DNA of 64,000 nt from Dermatemys mawii (taxonomy: Eukaryota > Chordata > Testudines > Dermatemydidae): NCBI GenBank assembly GCA_007922305.1, contig ML677358.1, forward strand, positions 14,552,913-14,616,912. Direction: 5' to 3'. The notes under the pieces were generated by a model. The model saw nothing but the letters and a program-made list of their open reading frames with translations, searched no databases and was not told the origin of the DNA. How positions within the stretch are numbered: the stretch's first letter is position 1; each line of letters begins with the position of its first letter. Positions 13,327 through 23,967 of the stretch are shown here, piece by piece. The translations under genes were made by a program, and so were the position numbers.

Positions 13327-14287
13327 TAGGGTCGTCAACTCTCCTGGTTTCACCAGGAGTCTCCCCGAATTGGACTCAATCTCCCGGAGGCTTCTGAAGC
13401 CAAACCAGGAGATCTTTTGCTAAAAGTCCTGTGGTGCAGTAGGGCTAAGGCAGGCTGCCTGCCTGCCCTGGCCCTGCGCTGCTCCCAGAAGCAGCCGGCA
13501 CGTCTCTGCAGCCCCTAGGTGGAGGGAAGGAAGAAGGGGTCTCCACGTGTTGCCCCCACCTCAAGTGCCGACTCTGCAGCTCCCATTGGCTGCGGCTATA
13601 CACGAAGACCCTCTGCACTCTCCCTGGCTGAGGAGCCACAGGGATCGGATGGCTGCTTATGGTAGCAGCATGGGGCCAGGGCAGGCATGGAGCCTGCCTT
13701 AGCCCTGCTGCGCCACTGCATGGGACTCGGAGCTATCAAAGGTAAGTGCCACCCAGCCGGAGCCCGCACCCTCTGCCCCAGACCTGAGCCCCCTCCAGAG
13801 CCTGCACCCCAAATCCCCTCCCACACTTCAACCTCCCTGGAACCGCTTCCTGCACCCCAGATCCCTTCCGGAACCATCACCCTCTCCTGCACCACTGCCC
13901 CAGCTCTGAACCCCCTCCCAGAGCCTGCACCCCAACCCTCAGCCCTGAACTCCCTGACATCCAAACTTCCTCCCAAAGCCCACACCCCTCATTCCTCCTG
14001 CACCCCAATCCCCTGCCCCACCCCTGAACCCCCTGCTGAACCCATACTCCCTCCCAGAGCCCACACCCCCTCCTGCACCTTAACCCCCTGCCCCAGGCTC
14101 AGCCCAGAGCCCCCACCCACACCCCAAACCCCTGCCCCATCCCGGTGCAGGTGAGTGAGAGTGGAAGAGAGCGAGCGATGGAGGGAGGGGGGATGGAGTG
14201 AGTGGGGGGCGGAGCCTTGGGGAAGGAGTGGGGTGGGGGCGGAGCAAGGGTGTTTGGGTTTGTGTGATTGGACAATTGGCAACCCTT
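13327..14287. mobile_element. Nonautonomous hAT-like element with internal C-rich minisatellite
   Basis: The left end reads TAGGGTCGTCAACT and the right end reads, in reverse complement, AAGGGTTGCCAATT, giving imperfect terminal inverted repeats. Flanking bases are GGGAGGCA (13319-13326) and GAGAGGCA (14288-14295), a 7/8 match consistent with the 8-bp target duplication of hAT transposons. The body has no transposase frame. Its middle is an expanded C-rich array (annotated separately). The long open frames in this interval come from that array and are not genes. Confidence 0.6.
13775..14150. repeat. Degenerate C-rich minisatellite inside the hAT-like element
   Basis: Variants of a phrase such as CCAGAGCCCACACCCC followed by CTCCTGCACCCC recur about every 25-50 bases across some 375 bp. 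The plus strand translates as proline-rich text and the minus strand as glycine-rich text, both without further protein character. Confidence 0.7.
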
Positions 14288-17200
14288 GAGAGGCACAAGC
14301 CCTGGACCCGCTCACCGAAGCCTCCCCCAGCCTCGACCCAGCATGGCCTCAAGGTTGCACCGGAGTCCCCTCGTCTCAGCAGGCCTGGCTGGTGCCGCCT
14401 GGGGGTGGTGGAAGTGCCAGGATGGAGATGGCGGGGCAGTGGGGAGAAAGCAGGCTGGATTGAGGGCAGCCGAGCTCTGGGTGCCCCGTATGGAGGGCAC
14501 TGCCGGCTGCCTGCTAGGAGAACGGCCGCCCTGCGTGGCTGAATGCGGCAGGGCCTGGGGCGTCTCCACGGCCCGCTGTGCTCATTGGCCCTGGCTCCTT
14601 GGTGCTGGCCCGGCACACGGGGTTGCTCCTGGCGTCAGCTGGCCTCTCCGGCCCTCGCAGGGCAGGTATGAAGGGCGCCTTTGAGTCCGCAGGGCCCGAA
14701 CCGTCCCCAGCGCCTGGCTCGGGGCCAGCGGCATTTCCTAGCTTCTGCCTCTGTGGAAAATCTGCAAACGAGGCAAAACCAAGACAGGCTGGGTGAGGGC
14801 CAGGGGCTCAAATCACTGCGGCCGCCAGGGCTCTCGACAGGAAGGGAGAGCCCCAGCCAACATTCCAGCGCTTAGGCCTTTAACTCCCCTGCTCCCGAGC
14901 CACGCTGCATCATACCCTGCTGTGGGACCGTCGCTGCCCCTTGATCGCCCCGGCCTTGCCCTGCCTGTGGAGCTGCCGGCTCAGCCTAGGTCCAGTTATT
15001 GGAACCCTAACGAGGCCCGGCCGATTGGAGTTATGACCAGCTGATCTGGGTTCAAATGTCTGTGTAGTTAGTTCTGGCTGCAGCGGCCGGGGAGGGTCTT
15101 GTCCTAACAAAGTAGGTGCCCAAATGCACTGGGGAGAAACTTGGTGTAAGGGGCTAAGTAGGCAGCAATGGAACACAGGCTGGCGAACTCCTGCATGCTG
15201 GCGCGCTCTGTGCCAGGCCTGCTCCTGCCCCAAACCAGGCTGTGCAGCAATCAACGGACGTGCCTTTCATCAGGGCCTAGGCTCGGCCGCAATGGGGCTG
15301 CCCCAGCAGGGGAGCGGCCCAGCCACCACCCCACCTCAAGGTGTCCCCTGCCCAGCAGAGGGGCACAGCGCAGAAGAGCTGGGGAGCCTGGAGGAGGCGC
15401 TGTGCAGGGAGCCGTGTCCTGCTCAAGGCCGGGGTCTCTGGGGCTCAGTGCATTGCGTGTTAATCAGGTGCTCCTGGAAAGCGGAGTCCTGGCATGGGGC
15501 TCAAAGGGGCCCATGGAGACCCGCCCAGAGCTTGGAGCGAGCCAGCAGCCTCAAGGGAGCCATGGCCCAGCCCAGAACTTGGCTCCAATAGAGTGCCTGG
15601 CTCCCTCCAGGCATCAGCCCAGCCCTCTGGCAGAGGGGGTGGCCCAGGTGCGAACCATTGCCATGAGACTGTTGCCAGGAGGTTCTGCTGCCACCGAGCT
15701 CTCCCTGCCAGCGAGCGGGGCCTTGGCCAAGCCCCCTGGCAGAGGGGCAGGATTCAGCATTCGTCCCTCCCAGCCCTACCAGGGCTTCAGCCCGGATGTA
15801 CAGGGAGGGAAGGAGCAGTGACCTGGCCCCTTGCTTTTGTACCGGCTACCCCAGCTCCAGGCCCTGTTGTGTTGTCAGCCCTTCTCTCCCCCAGGAGGGG
15901 GGCCTGGGCCGGGGCAGGTGTGAGGCTCTACCTGGGGCCAGCCAGGTGCAGCCGTGAACCAGCCGTGGCTCCGAGGGCAAGGAACAGGCAGGCCAGACGT
16001 GAGGGAGGGAGGTTACACAAACCCTCCTGGCTCCCGGAAAGGAAGTGGAGATTAACCAGCCCCACTTGGGGCCTGACTGGAGCTGCGGGATGACCGGGGC
16101 TCTGCCTTTCGCCAGGCCGTTCCCAAACCTGACGGGGTCCCTGTCCTGCACAGGCGAAAGGCAATTGGGGTGGACAGCGTGGGGCGAGTCCTGAGTCCTG
16201 CAGAGCCTGGCTGGAGGGAACACAGCACAGCTGATGGGAGAGAAGCTTGTCAGGGCAGGAAAGAGCTGGGCTGGAGGCCGTCTGGCTGTGGGAGGGCAGG
16301 TACCAGCCCTGCTGCTGCAGGGGGCCACTGGAAGCTGCAGGCCAGAAGAGTGATGGGAGCAGGGGCCCCAGAACAAGGGGGGTGCCGGGACGTCGCCGGG
16401 GTGCCCCCAATAGCAGCTCTTTTCCAAAGCTCTTTAGTCCTCCAGAGGCTTTTTCCTCTCCTCGGAGTGACCCCCAGGTCCCGATGCCTGGGGCTGGACC
16501 GGATAACCCCACCCTCCCCACCGCAAAACCCAAGGCAAGAGCGAACACGCTGGGATTGGAGAGAGAGCCGAAGCCAGCATGACTAGCGCGCTGGGCGATG
16601 ATGGAGGGAGAGTCAGGCTGGAGGGGTGGAGTGCGCCAGCGTGAGGACTGGCAGAGCAGAGAGAGGCGAATGCTCCAGAGCCGGAGTTTCCCGTCACCCT
16701 GACTTGGGTTGGCTCCCTTGGCTTGGCAGAGGAGCTACCACCCTAGGGTGACGCCCCTGCATTGGTGTGCGTAGCCTGGTGCAGATGGGAACCTAGCTCA
16801 GCTTACCGCGGCACCTCCCCTCCTGCGGCCCCCGCTCCCCATGTGCGATGCCTCCCTCGGAAGGAGGGGAGCGCGATGGAGGGGAAAGACCTGGCTGGGG
16901 ACTCCTGACTCAGCCCCATCCCGGCTTTGCTTGCTGCTGTGCTCTTCCTCCTCAGTGCCGCTCCGTCTCCTGCTGGCCCGTTCTGTCCTTGCAGTCTGTG
17001 GCATGCAGGGTCCCTCGGCTGGGGGGCTGGGAGCGGGGCCAGGCTGATTAATTCACAGCTGAGGAGTTCCAGTAAGCGCTCAGGAAATGGGGTACAGAGA
17101 GGAGCCAGCTTGAGTCATGTCTTAGTCCAGCTGTCCTAAATCCCGGGGAGCAGGAGAGGGGAGCCCACCCAGCCCTATCCCCTGCAGGGGGGCTGGTGTA

Positions 17201-18700
17201 TACTAGGGGCTGTAACTCACTGTCAGAGCGGCTCCATCCTAGGTCAGCCCCCCACAATGGTGTGAACAATGGGTCTGCACTGCAGCCTGCACCAGAGCTA
17301 GCCCCAGGGGTGAATTGCGGGACTCCTTTGCCTCTGGGAGGTCAGGGAGCCTAGCAGGAGGAGACCAGGAAGTAGCACCAGGGGGTCTTGCCGGGAGCTG
17401 CCCTCTGACTGTGTGCAGCCGTTGTGTGAACAGATGTTGTGGCGGGACTGTGTGTAACCCGGAGCGAGCCGGGAGCCGTGTTCACTTCCCCCAGGCAGCT
17501 CTGCTGCTGCAGCTTCGCCGCTGTTCCAGCTCTGCACTCCTGCCTCGGCCACGGGGGCTCCCTCCGTACCTGTCGTGCTCCATGTGCTTCCCTCGGGGCC
17601 TCCACAGCTCTGCCAGCAATGACAACCGGCTCTGCGCTGCCAGGAGCAACGCTCGTTTGCAATCCTCCTAGCGCCTGCCAGCCCAGCTCCCCTGAGGCCC
17701 CTGTGCGGGGGAATATCGTTCGCTCTGTTCCTCTGGCACCAAGGATCAGGGCCCACAACATTCATGGGAGCCTTCACAGTGGGCTTGGGATCAGGCCACG
17801 CTACCATCCTACCCCAGCGTGTACCTCGCTCCTGACTGGCAGCTCCATCCTCCCCCAGGCTGGGCTTTCCAAAGTGGCCTATTGCCTTTTGGTGGGCATT
17901 GGGTGCCTAATTCCCTTAGGCCACTTCAAAGCCCCCAGCCCTTGACTCTAACTTGCAGCATCCCCATCTGTTGCAGTACCGGCCCCCCTCCCTGATCTGC
18001 AGTCCCCCTCCCTCACTGTTCTGTTCCTGGCCTCCTTTCTTGGGCACGGTTGGTTCCCAAATGGGCCGGATTGGATGGGTGATACTGGGTAAAACGGGAC
18101 TGGTTCCCTCATTTCACTTGTAACCAAAGGGGAGAGGCGGGGGTTGAACCCCTGTCTCCAGAGGCACAAGAGTAGAGCTGTTTCTGAATCCACTTTCTAA
18201 TACTCTTGGGCCTTCCTCAACCGCCAGAGCTGGCTGCTCCCTGGGGACTGGGCCTTCCCATCTCTCTCTCAAGCTCTGTGTTGAGCCTCTCTTTGGAGCT
18301 TCAGGCCTGCACATGGGCAAAGTAGCCAGCGGGCAAGATTAGGAGCTGGAGTCGTGGGCAGCGAGTGAATTGCAACATGAGGCCCCTGCGTCCAGGTAAG
18401 TGGCTGAGCCCAGCAGCTCTTGCTAGCTGGCGCCATCTCTCTCAGAGCCCTGTATTTACCCAAGAGGGACCCTTCTCCCCTCCCCGCCGCCATATGCCTC
18501 CCACTTGACAAGCCCTGATATTTGCTCACGGTGATCCTATCCTACCTTGGATACTGAGGCAGAGGCTGTGTGGTCAGGAGGCAGGTTTTGCCAGGTAAGA
18601 GACAGTATTATAGGCTCTGTCTTCGTGGGCAGCGGGGAAAGGTGGGGTTTTTCTAGTGAGCTGGTGATCTGGATGTGAAGCAGTAGAGGCAAGGTGCTAT
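14288..18700. other. GC-rich unannotated stretch
   Basis: This is the region of longest open frames in the window (up to 217 codons on plus, over 200 on minus), but they overlap antisense to each other, lack domains or motifs and show no splice pattern, so they reflect the scarcity of stop codons. A weak antisense tRNA-derived SINE trace may lie at 18110-18200 (GGGTTGAACCCCTGTCTCC). No gene can be supported. Confidence 0.5.
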
Positions 18701-18825
18701 CGTTTTTACCTGGATGTAGCTAACCAAGATCAACCTTGTAAACCCCCGCCCCCCCCACACCCCCGGACTATACCTTAACGTAAACCACTTTTATTTTTTT
18801 TGCAGTGAAGACATAGCCTTAGAGA
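18700..18825. repeat. Partial foldback element end
   Basis: The segment ends in 'GCAGTGAAGACATAGCCTT', which matches the 'GCAGTGtAgACATAcCC' terminal pattern of the GTCTAC-ended foldback family seen at 50.3 and 63.7 kb. The other end is not clear. Confidence 0.35.
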
Positions 18826-19089
18826 AACAATCGACTGTGATGTGGGTAAGCCAATTCCTGGCGATGAGCAGGACGTGCCAGGCTCTCAGCAGGGGAAGGG
18901 CCCCTTTTCTCTTCGAGGGAAGAGGCAGTGCCATGCGTAGCTGGTGTTTCACACCACCGGGCACAGTCACATGCACACAAGAGAGGAATACTCTGCTTTA
19001 GCCAGTGGAAGCTCCTACCCTAACCTCCTGCTTTCCGTTGGAGATATATAATCTCTCTTCCAGCAGGCAGCCTGGTTCACTGAGCAGGG

Positions 19090-19225
19090 CTACTGGCTGG
19101 GAGGCCGGAACTCTGTTTCTGGCTCTGGCACTGTGGTGCAGCATGACTTTGGGTAACACACATAAACAGCCCCCTGCCTCAGTTTCCCCACTTGCAAAAT
19201 GAGAGTGATGCTGCTTGCCTGGCTA
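19090..19225 (+). mobile_element. MIR/CORE-type tRNA-derived SINE fragment
   Basis: It contains the diagnostic order 'gactttgggtaa', 'ctgcctcagtttcccca' and 'tgcaaaatgagagtgatg', the MIR-like core that follows the tRNA-related head. Divergence is substantial, so the copy is old. Confidence 0.6.
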
Positions 19226-20120
19226 TGGAGCCATGAGCTGAGCAGTAGAAACCGCAGCCTCCTTTCCTCACGCTGCAGGCTTTGAAAGTCAGAGACGGCA
19301 AGGGGCTGGAAAGGCGCGTCACGCACCGAGAGCGGAGCTGCCGTTTCGGCACTTGCCTTATAGAGTTTGCCAGAGCAAAGCCCTTGGCAGGAGACTGTTG
19401 GAAGAGAGGAGGGAGGGACTCGACGCTTGCTCCAAGACTACTGTCAGAAGGTTCGTGAGAGGGGAAAAGGGAAGCAGTAGGAAGAGAGAAGCGAGAACAA
19501 AGCTGTGAGATTCCAGGGGTCCTGCAGGGATCATTACGGGGGAATTACAGGCCTGGAAAGGAAGAAGATTTATGGCCACTCGGTTCCCCTGAAAGGTCCA
19601 TCTGCTACTAGAAAGTGCTGTTCAGTCACACAATGAGCAAGCTCCGGGGGGGAGGGTGGGGGAAGTGTATGAACATAATGCTCATAAAACTGGGGGACTG
19701 GAGCGAAATTCACACTTCAAAACACTTGCTTTGTTTTAAAAAACCCATAAGCATTTCTCCCTGAGGAGCTGGTGTCAGGATCTGCAGCACATGGAGCGAA
19801 GGGTGTTCATGGGACCAAAGATGAGCAGAGAATGGACTAGCAGTTGCTGGTGCCACCTAGGGGTGCCAGGATTCTATGTCCACCAGCAGCAAGTCAAGGT
19901 GTTAACTCTGACACCATACAGGGGGCTTAACTCTGTGTTCAGACATTAGCATGTATTTGAGAGACTCTCTTAGGACTGCCCCGTCTGGCTCTTGCATCAG
20001 CTGGCAAGCAGAGCTGCTTGGAGGGGAACTGAAATATTGTGAGCCTTTGGAAAACTGGCTCCGTTAATTGTAAAGAAAACGAGGAATACTTGAGCACCTT
20101 AGAGACTATCCAGTTTATTT

Positions 20121-20158
20121 CAGCATAAGCTTTCGTGGGCTATAACCCACTTCATCGG
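20121..20158 (-). ncRNA. Degenerate hammerhead-ribozyme-like motif (left end)
   Basis: On the minus strand this 38-nt segment is identical to the plus-strand motif at 20590-20627. Order: CCGATGA, a 6-bp hairpin closing GTGGG/CCCAC, GAAA, a short AGC/GCT hairpin with a TTAT loop, then the position where cleavage would fall. It lies in the 3' UTR of the Penelope-like copy. The U4-equivalent is C and the cleavage-site base is G, both expected to abolish activity. Confidence 0.4.
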
Positions 20159-20414
20159 ATGCACAGAATGGAACAAACAGAAGTAAGATGCATTTATCCA
20201 CACAGAAAGAAAAAAAAAAGTTGTAAATTACCATACCAATTCTAAGAGGCTATTTAATTAGGATGGGCCATTATCAGCAGGAGAAAAAAAAACCTTTTGT
20301 AGTGAAAATGTAGTGGATCTATCTATGGCTAACAGTTGATAAGAATCTGTAAAAGAGACTTAACTGGGAAAATGCATTCAATTAGTAGAATGACAAAACA
20401 CTCTTAGTCCCTGT

Positions 20415-20576
20415 TTAACCCTTGGTTGACAGTGCCAATTTGCAAATTAATTCCAGTTCATCAGCTTCTCGTTGGAGTCTGTTTTGGAAGTTTTTCTGTT
20501 TTAAAATTAACACCTTCAAGTCTTTAATAGAATGGCCAGGGAGATTGAAGTGTTCTCCTACTCGTTTTTGAATGTT
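20415..20576 (-). pseudogene. GIY-YIG endonuclease C-terminal fragment of a Penelope-like element
   Basis: The minus strand is open for 53 codons to a TAA at 20415-20417. It includes VGEHFNLPGHSIKDLKV, the histidine/asparagine-containing segment typical of the GIY-YIG domain near the C-terminus of Penelope-like proteins, and ends in a basic, leucine-rich tail (RLQREADELELI). Upstream, where the rest of the endonuclease and the reverse transcriptase should lie, the sequence switches at once to the inverted terminal repeat, so the fragment has no start codon. It is a decayed mobile-element piece, not a host gene. Confidence 0.7.
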
Positions 20577-20589
20577 ATGTTCTATGCAT

Positions 20590-20627
20590 CCGATGAAGTG
20601 GGTTATAGCCCACGAAAGCTTATGCTG
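20590..20627 (+). ncRNA. Degenerate hammerhead-ribozyme-like motif (right end)
   Basis: CCGATGA (20590-20596) is followed by a hairpin GTGGG...CCCAC (20598-20613), GAAA (20614-20617), and a small AGC-TTAT-GCT hairpin (20617-20626). This is the box order of a hammerhead core (CUGANGA, stem II, GAAA, stem III, cleavage site). Hammerheads are documented in terminal repeats of Penelope-like elements. Here the second core base is C rather than U and the cleavage position (20627) is G, so the copy is likely inactive. Stem I is not convincing. Confidence 0.4.
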
Positions 20628-20884
20628 AAATAAACTGATTAATCTCTAAGGTGCTACAAGTATTCCTCGTTTTCTTTACGGATATAGACTAACATGGCTG
20701 CTATTCTTAAATCCGTTAGTTGTGTTTCCCAGTGAACGGATCTATTTGTGTGTTGACATTTTCAAGGCAAATTTTCCCCCAAACATTTTCTCCTTTTGAA
20801 AATTGTAGCTCTCACATGAAATGTTTTGATCTTCTGAAATCTAAAAAAAAAAAGTTTGTCTTTGAGAACGTTTGATTTTTTTGT

Positions 20885-21110
20885 AAAAATTAGCAGTGGG
20901 GAAGTGGTGGATTCTCCATCTCTCGATGTCTTCAGATCAGGATTAGATGCCTTCTGGAAGATATGTATTAGTCCAACACAAGTAACGAGGCTCAGTGCAG
21001 GAGTAACTGGTAGAAATGCAGTGTCCTGTGATAGACACTATGAGCTAATGATCCCTTCTGGCCAGGGGCCCTGCCTAAGTTAGCCCTACCACTGATGGAA
21101 TTGCAGTGGT
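20885..21110 (+). mobile_element. CR1 LINE 3'-end fragment
   Basis: Typical CR1 C-terminal and 3' UTR wording is present: 'GGTGGATTCTCCATCTCT', 'GATGTCTTCAGATCAGGATT', 'GATGCCTTCTGGAAGATATG' and finally 'GATCCCTTCTGGCC'. The first part encodes the end of the reverse transcriptase. The terminal tandem octamers are missing. Confidence 0.8.
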
Positions 21111-23030
21111 GAGTCATTTTTCATAACAAAGACTAATGCAGACACAGCCTTGATCTGACCCAGATCATAGCACTGAGCCAGCAATCTCTCAAAACCCAGA
21201 TGCTAAGCATCTACAATGTCATCTGATTCCCCCACTCTGTGCTTCTCCGGTTTTAGCTGTTTTGGGAGAGGGCAGTTTTCTGCTATCTCCATCATTGTCC
21301 TAGCAGCTGTACATTATATGGGAAATACTTCTCTTGTCTGCCCTCACTGACCCTTCCGTACCACTTCATTTAAGGCGGATTAAGTTTCTCTAACAGATAT
21401 ATTTATTGCGTTTTAGCTATGGGAAGCCAGAATCTTGGGAATTTGAGGGAGGCAATGTCTAGACAATGCGGTGAGACAATAAAAAGTCAACAAGAAGGAG
21501 AAGAATGTTGACATTGCTGAGATTCTTAAGCAAAACCATGGAGAGACATTTTTTGGAATTTATGATTGCAATTGTCTGGGAAGACCCCACTTGAAGGTTT
21601 GAATTATGTGTGTATGGCATATGTGAGAATACAGTGATATGAATCCATGAAAATCTCCTTTTGTCCTCTTATTTGATTGGAGGAAACAGCATCATGTGAT
21701 CTTTATAATTGTGCACGATTGTCCAGGACACTCGGACAATATATCACACAGATCTAGGCACCATTTTTCTGCACATGTTCAGAAACGCCACACTCTCAAG
21801 AAACAAGATGGCGAACACAACAGAATTGCTGAGCTGAGTGCAGTTTGTACCATTCTTACTTATTTTGAAAATGTCATTTAAAAATAGTGACTGTTTCCTT
21901 AAGTAAGAGCCATGCAAAATATTTCTTTTAATTTCTGTACCCTAATGGAACAATACTCAATTTCAGTATCCTTTCTAACCCTAGGGTAATATTATACCCT
22001 TGCTGTGTGTTTATATAGGCATATAGCGTGTAATACATATAACCCTGATGCAATCATATGCAATTTATATATTTTCCTTTAACCATGTTTATTATATAAA
22101 TCTTATTTTGAAGCTGATATAAATTATATATTACCATAAGTTGATATATGACTAATATATTTTCCAAAATATGCCTGTAAATATGAGTCATATATTTGCA
22201 TGATATCCCATTGAGTTTAAATAGAAAAATGATCTAAGACGTAACATAGATTTTAAATGTCAAAATATAGATTTCAAAAATTCGTTTCTTCCATATGGAG
22301 ATTATTGCCTTCAAACTGGATTTACATTAACAATAACTTTACAATGGCTAGAATTAGCAGAGTTTTCTACATTCTGTTTTTAAAGAAGAAGAATGAAGAA
22401 GAAAAAAAGAATGAAACAATTGGCTCCTGATCTTACAAAGACTTACACGTGTGTGTAACTTTACTCATGTAAGTAATTGAGTTTTGGGTAGTGTAGCATC
22501 ACATTGATAGAATTTGGGTTTGTCAACTGATTTTCATACAGTGCAGTTCTACACTCATAAATGACTCTGCTGAAGTTGTATCGAAGGATCCAAGGTTTGT
22601 TATCTCCTCATGATTTCCAAATCATTTAGGAAAAACATCCTTTTACTTGTATCTTCCAGTCCTTCCCAGGAGTAAGACGACTAAAAAAGGAGTGGCATAT
22701 TTATACTCGGCATATCTGCTGAAGGTTGCTGATTGGGTGATTTAAGAAGGTTTCATGTATGCACAGTCATTTTTGAGATCTTTAAGAGTGCCCTTTTCCA
22801 CCATAGTGTTCCTGGTTCTTATATGAGCAAACTTTCTAATGATTCTCTTGCCTCCTTTTTTACAAGGCTTTCATGACTTCCTGAAAGCGTGATTCTGCAA
22901 AAATGGGGACATTTGACCAACTTTATTCATGAGAGTCATTCTACTGGATTCAGTGATTAGCCAGATCTGGAAAGTGGGGTGAATTTTGTGGTGTGCTGCT
23001 AAACGAGGAGCTATTGCAAATAACTAAGAA
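21111..23030. other. AT-rich block without recognised features
   Basis: Composition drops sharply compared with the GC-rich flank at 10-18 kb. Around 22000-22260 there are many TATAT/ATATA words. No long open frame, inverted repeat pair or retroelement motif was identified. It could be an ancient insertion or simply an AT-rich pocket. Confidence 0.5.
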
Positions 23031-23170
23031 CACTGGAGAGCAATGGAGAAAGGGGGAGTTTGGGTAGGAAATCAAGGAAAATGTCATGCCAAGGAGATGT
23101 ACTGAGCTGTGGAATAGTCTCTAAGGGAAATGGTGGAAGGCTGATTGCTCTGGTCATTGAAACCTAGGCA
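23030..23170 (+). mobile_element. CR1-like LINE fragment
   Basis: 'CTGTGGAATAGTCTC', 'AAGGGAAATGGTGGAAG' and the surrounding wording correspond to the CR1 reverse-transcriptase tail (the WNSLP/EVVE region). The copy is short and diverged. Confidence 0.55.
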
Positions 23171-23300
23171 TGGCCTATGCTTATATTTTAACCCACCATA
23201 GCTACAGCACACTGGAGTGAGAAAACTCTATCCCCTGAGCACCGTAGCTTGCAGCCTTGCAACCTGAACCTGATGGGGACCCAGCCCCAAGTGCCAGGTC

Positions 23301-23662
23301 TGGGTCAGGTAGGGAAACAACTGACCCTCCTGGGCTCAGGTCAGGTTGGGGTCAGGTCTCCAGTGAGGTAGGAAAAGCAGCAGCTTCATGACCTGCTCCT
23401 GTTGGCCACTGCCACCTCGCTGTGCCGTGTGGCCTATGGAGTGAGTGTGCAAGACGTCGCAGTGCCTCTCTCTCCATGGCACGCGCCCAGGGCAACGGGG
23501 GACAGAGCGTGGGAATAGCAGGCATGCAGCCACCAGCCCAGCTCCATGGGCAGGAGGAGTAGAGCCAGCCTCAGGGGCATGGTGCTGCAAACTTGGGTTT
23601 GGAGAGAAGGGTCAGGTAAGAAAACAACTCGACCCAGCTGGGTTCAGGTCAGGTCAGGCCTA
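23301..23662. repeat. Pair of GGGTCAGG-rich direct repeats flanking about 250 bp
   Basis: Copy one (23301-23357) and copy two (23605-23662) share the order GGGTCAGGTA, GAAAACAACT (GGGAAACAACT in copy one), GACCC, CTGGG, TTCAGGTCAGG. They lie in the same orientation about 304 bp apart. The intervening sequence contains a weak 84-codon minus-strand frame with no recognisable domain. Direct terminal repeats suggest a small LTR-like or retroposed unit, but no further hallmark is seen. Confidence 0.45.
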
Positions 23663-23679
23663 AAAATTAGTCCCAAGCA

Positions 23680-23885
23680 ACTTCTACCATAGCTGCGCCA
23701 ACCTAAGCCCTGGTGTGGACGTAGCTAGCAGGCTTCTGTTGACTAGCTACCATTTGTTAGGGAGGTGGTTTTCCTACAGTGATGTTGCAGTGGGCTTTGT
23801 CTACACAGCAGGATTATGCTGGTGTCGCTATGGCGCAGTTGCTAGGCCGCCGTAGTCCCCATAGCATAGACAGGTCCCTACACTG
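23680..23885. repeat. GTCTAC-family foldback element copy
   Basis: The segment includes 'GTGTGGACGTAGCTAGC', 'CAGGGAGGTGGTTTTCCTAC'-like wording, 'TTTGTCTACACAGCAGG' and a terminal 'CATAGACAGGTCCC'. This is the diverged turtle-type nonautonomous DNA element also seen at 50.3 and 63.7 kb. Confidence 0.45.
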
Positions 23886-23967
23886 GACAACGTACTAGAA
23901 CATGTGCAGTAGGAGGCCACTTTGCGCTGGGAGTTGATTGCCCTAGAGGGCTTTCCCATCAACGAAG

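Larger units (their letters stand above)
20071..20711 (-). mobile_element. Penelope-like retroelement, 5'-truncated, with inverted ends
   Basis: Roughly 100-bp ends are inverted copies of each other (20071-20170 against 20584-20680). Flanks carry an 11-bp duplication, TCCGTTAATTG at 20060-20070 and TCCGTTAGTTG at 20712-20722 (one mismatch). Between the ends the minus strand encodes the C-terminus of a Penelope-like GIY-YIG endonuclease with its stop codon, followed by the 3' UTR that forms the left end. Inverted or foldback termini and variable target duplications are known for Penelope-like elements. The terminal repeats contain hammerhead-like motifs, annotated separately. Reverse transcriptase sequence is absent, so the copy is dead. 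Identification rests on the endonuclease tail and the architecture. Confidence 0.75.

Noticed and set aside
13687..14154. 155-codon proline-rich frame
   Set aside because: Translation of the C-rich minisatellite inside a transposon; not a gene.
15168..15821. 217-codon plus-strand open frame, longest in the window
   Set aside because: No domain, signal, repeat or splice context; overlapped by other open frames in GC-rich sequence with few stops; composition of translation looks random.
15846..16548. Overlapping minus-strand open frames of about 190-206 codons
   Set aside because: Antisense to other open frames of similar quality, no recognisable motif, consistent with high GC content.
18377..18400. 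ATG followed by a few codons and CCAG|GTAAGT, resembling a first coding exon and donor
   Set aside because: Only about six codons, no promoter features, no downstream exon; consensus donors of this quality occur by chance.
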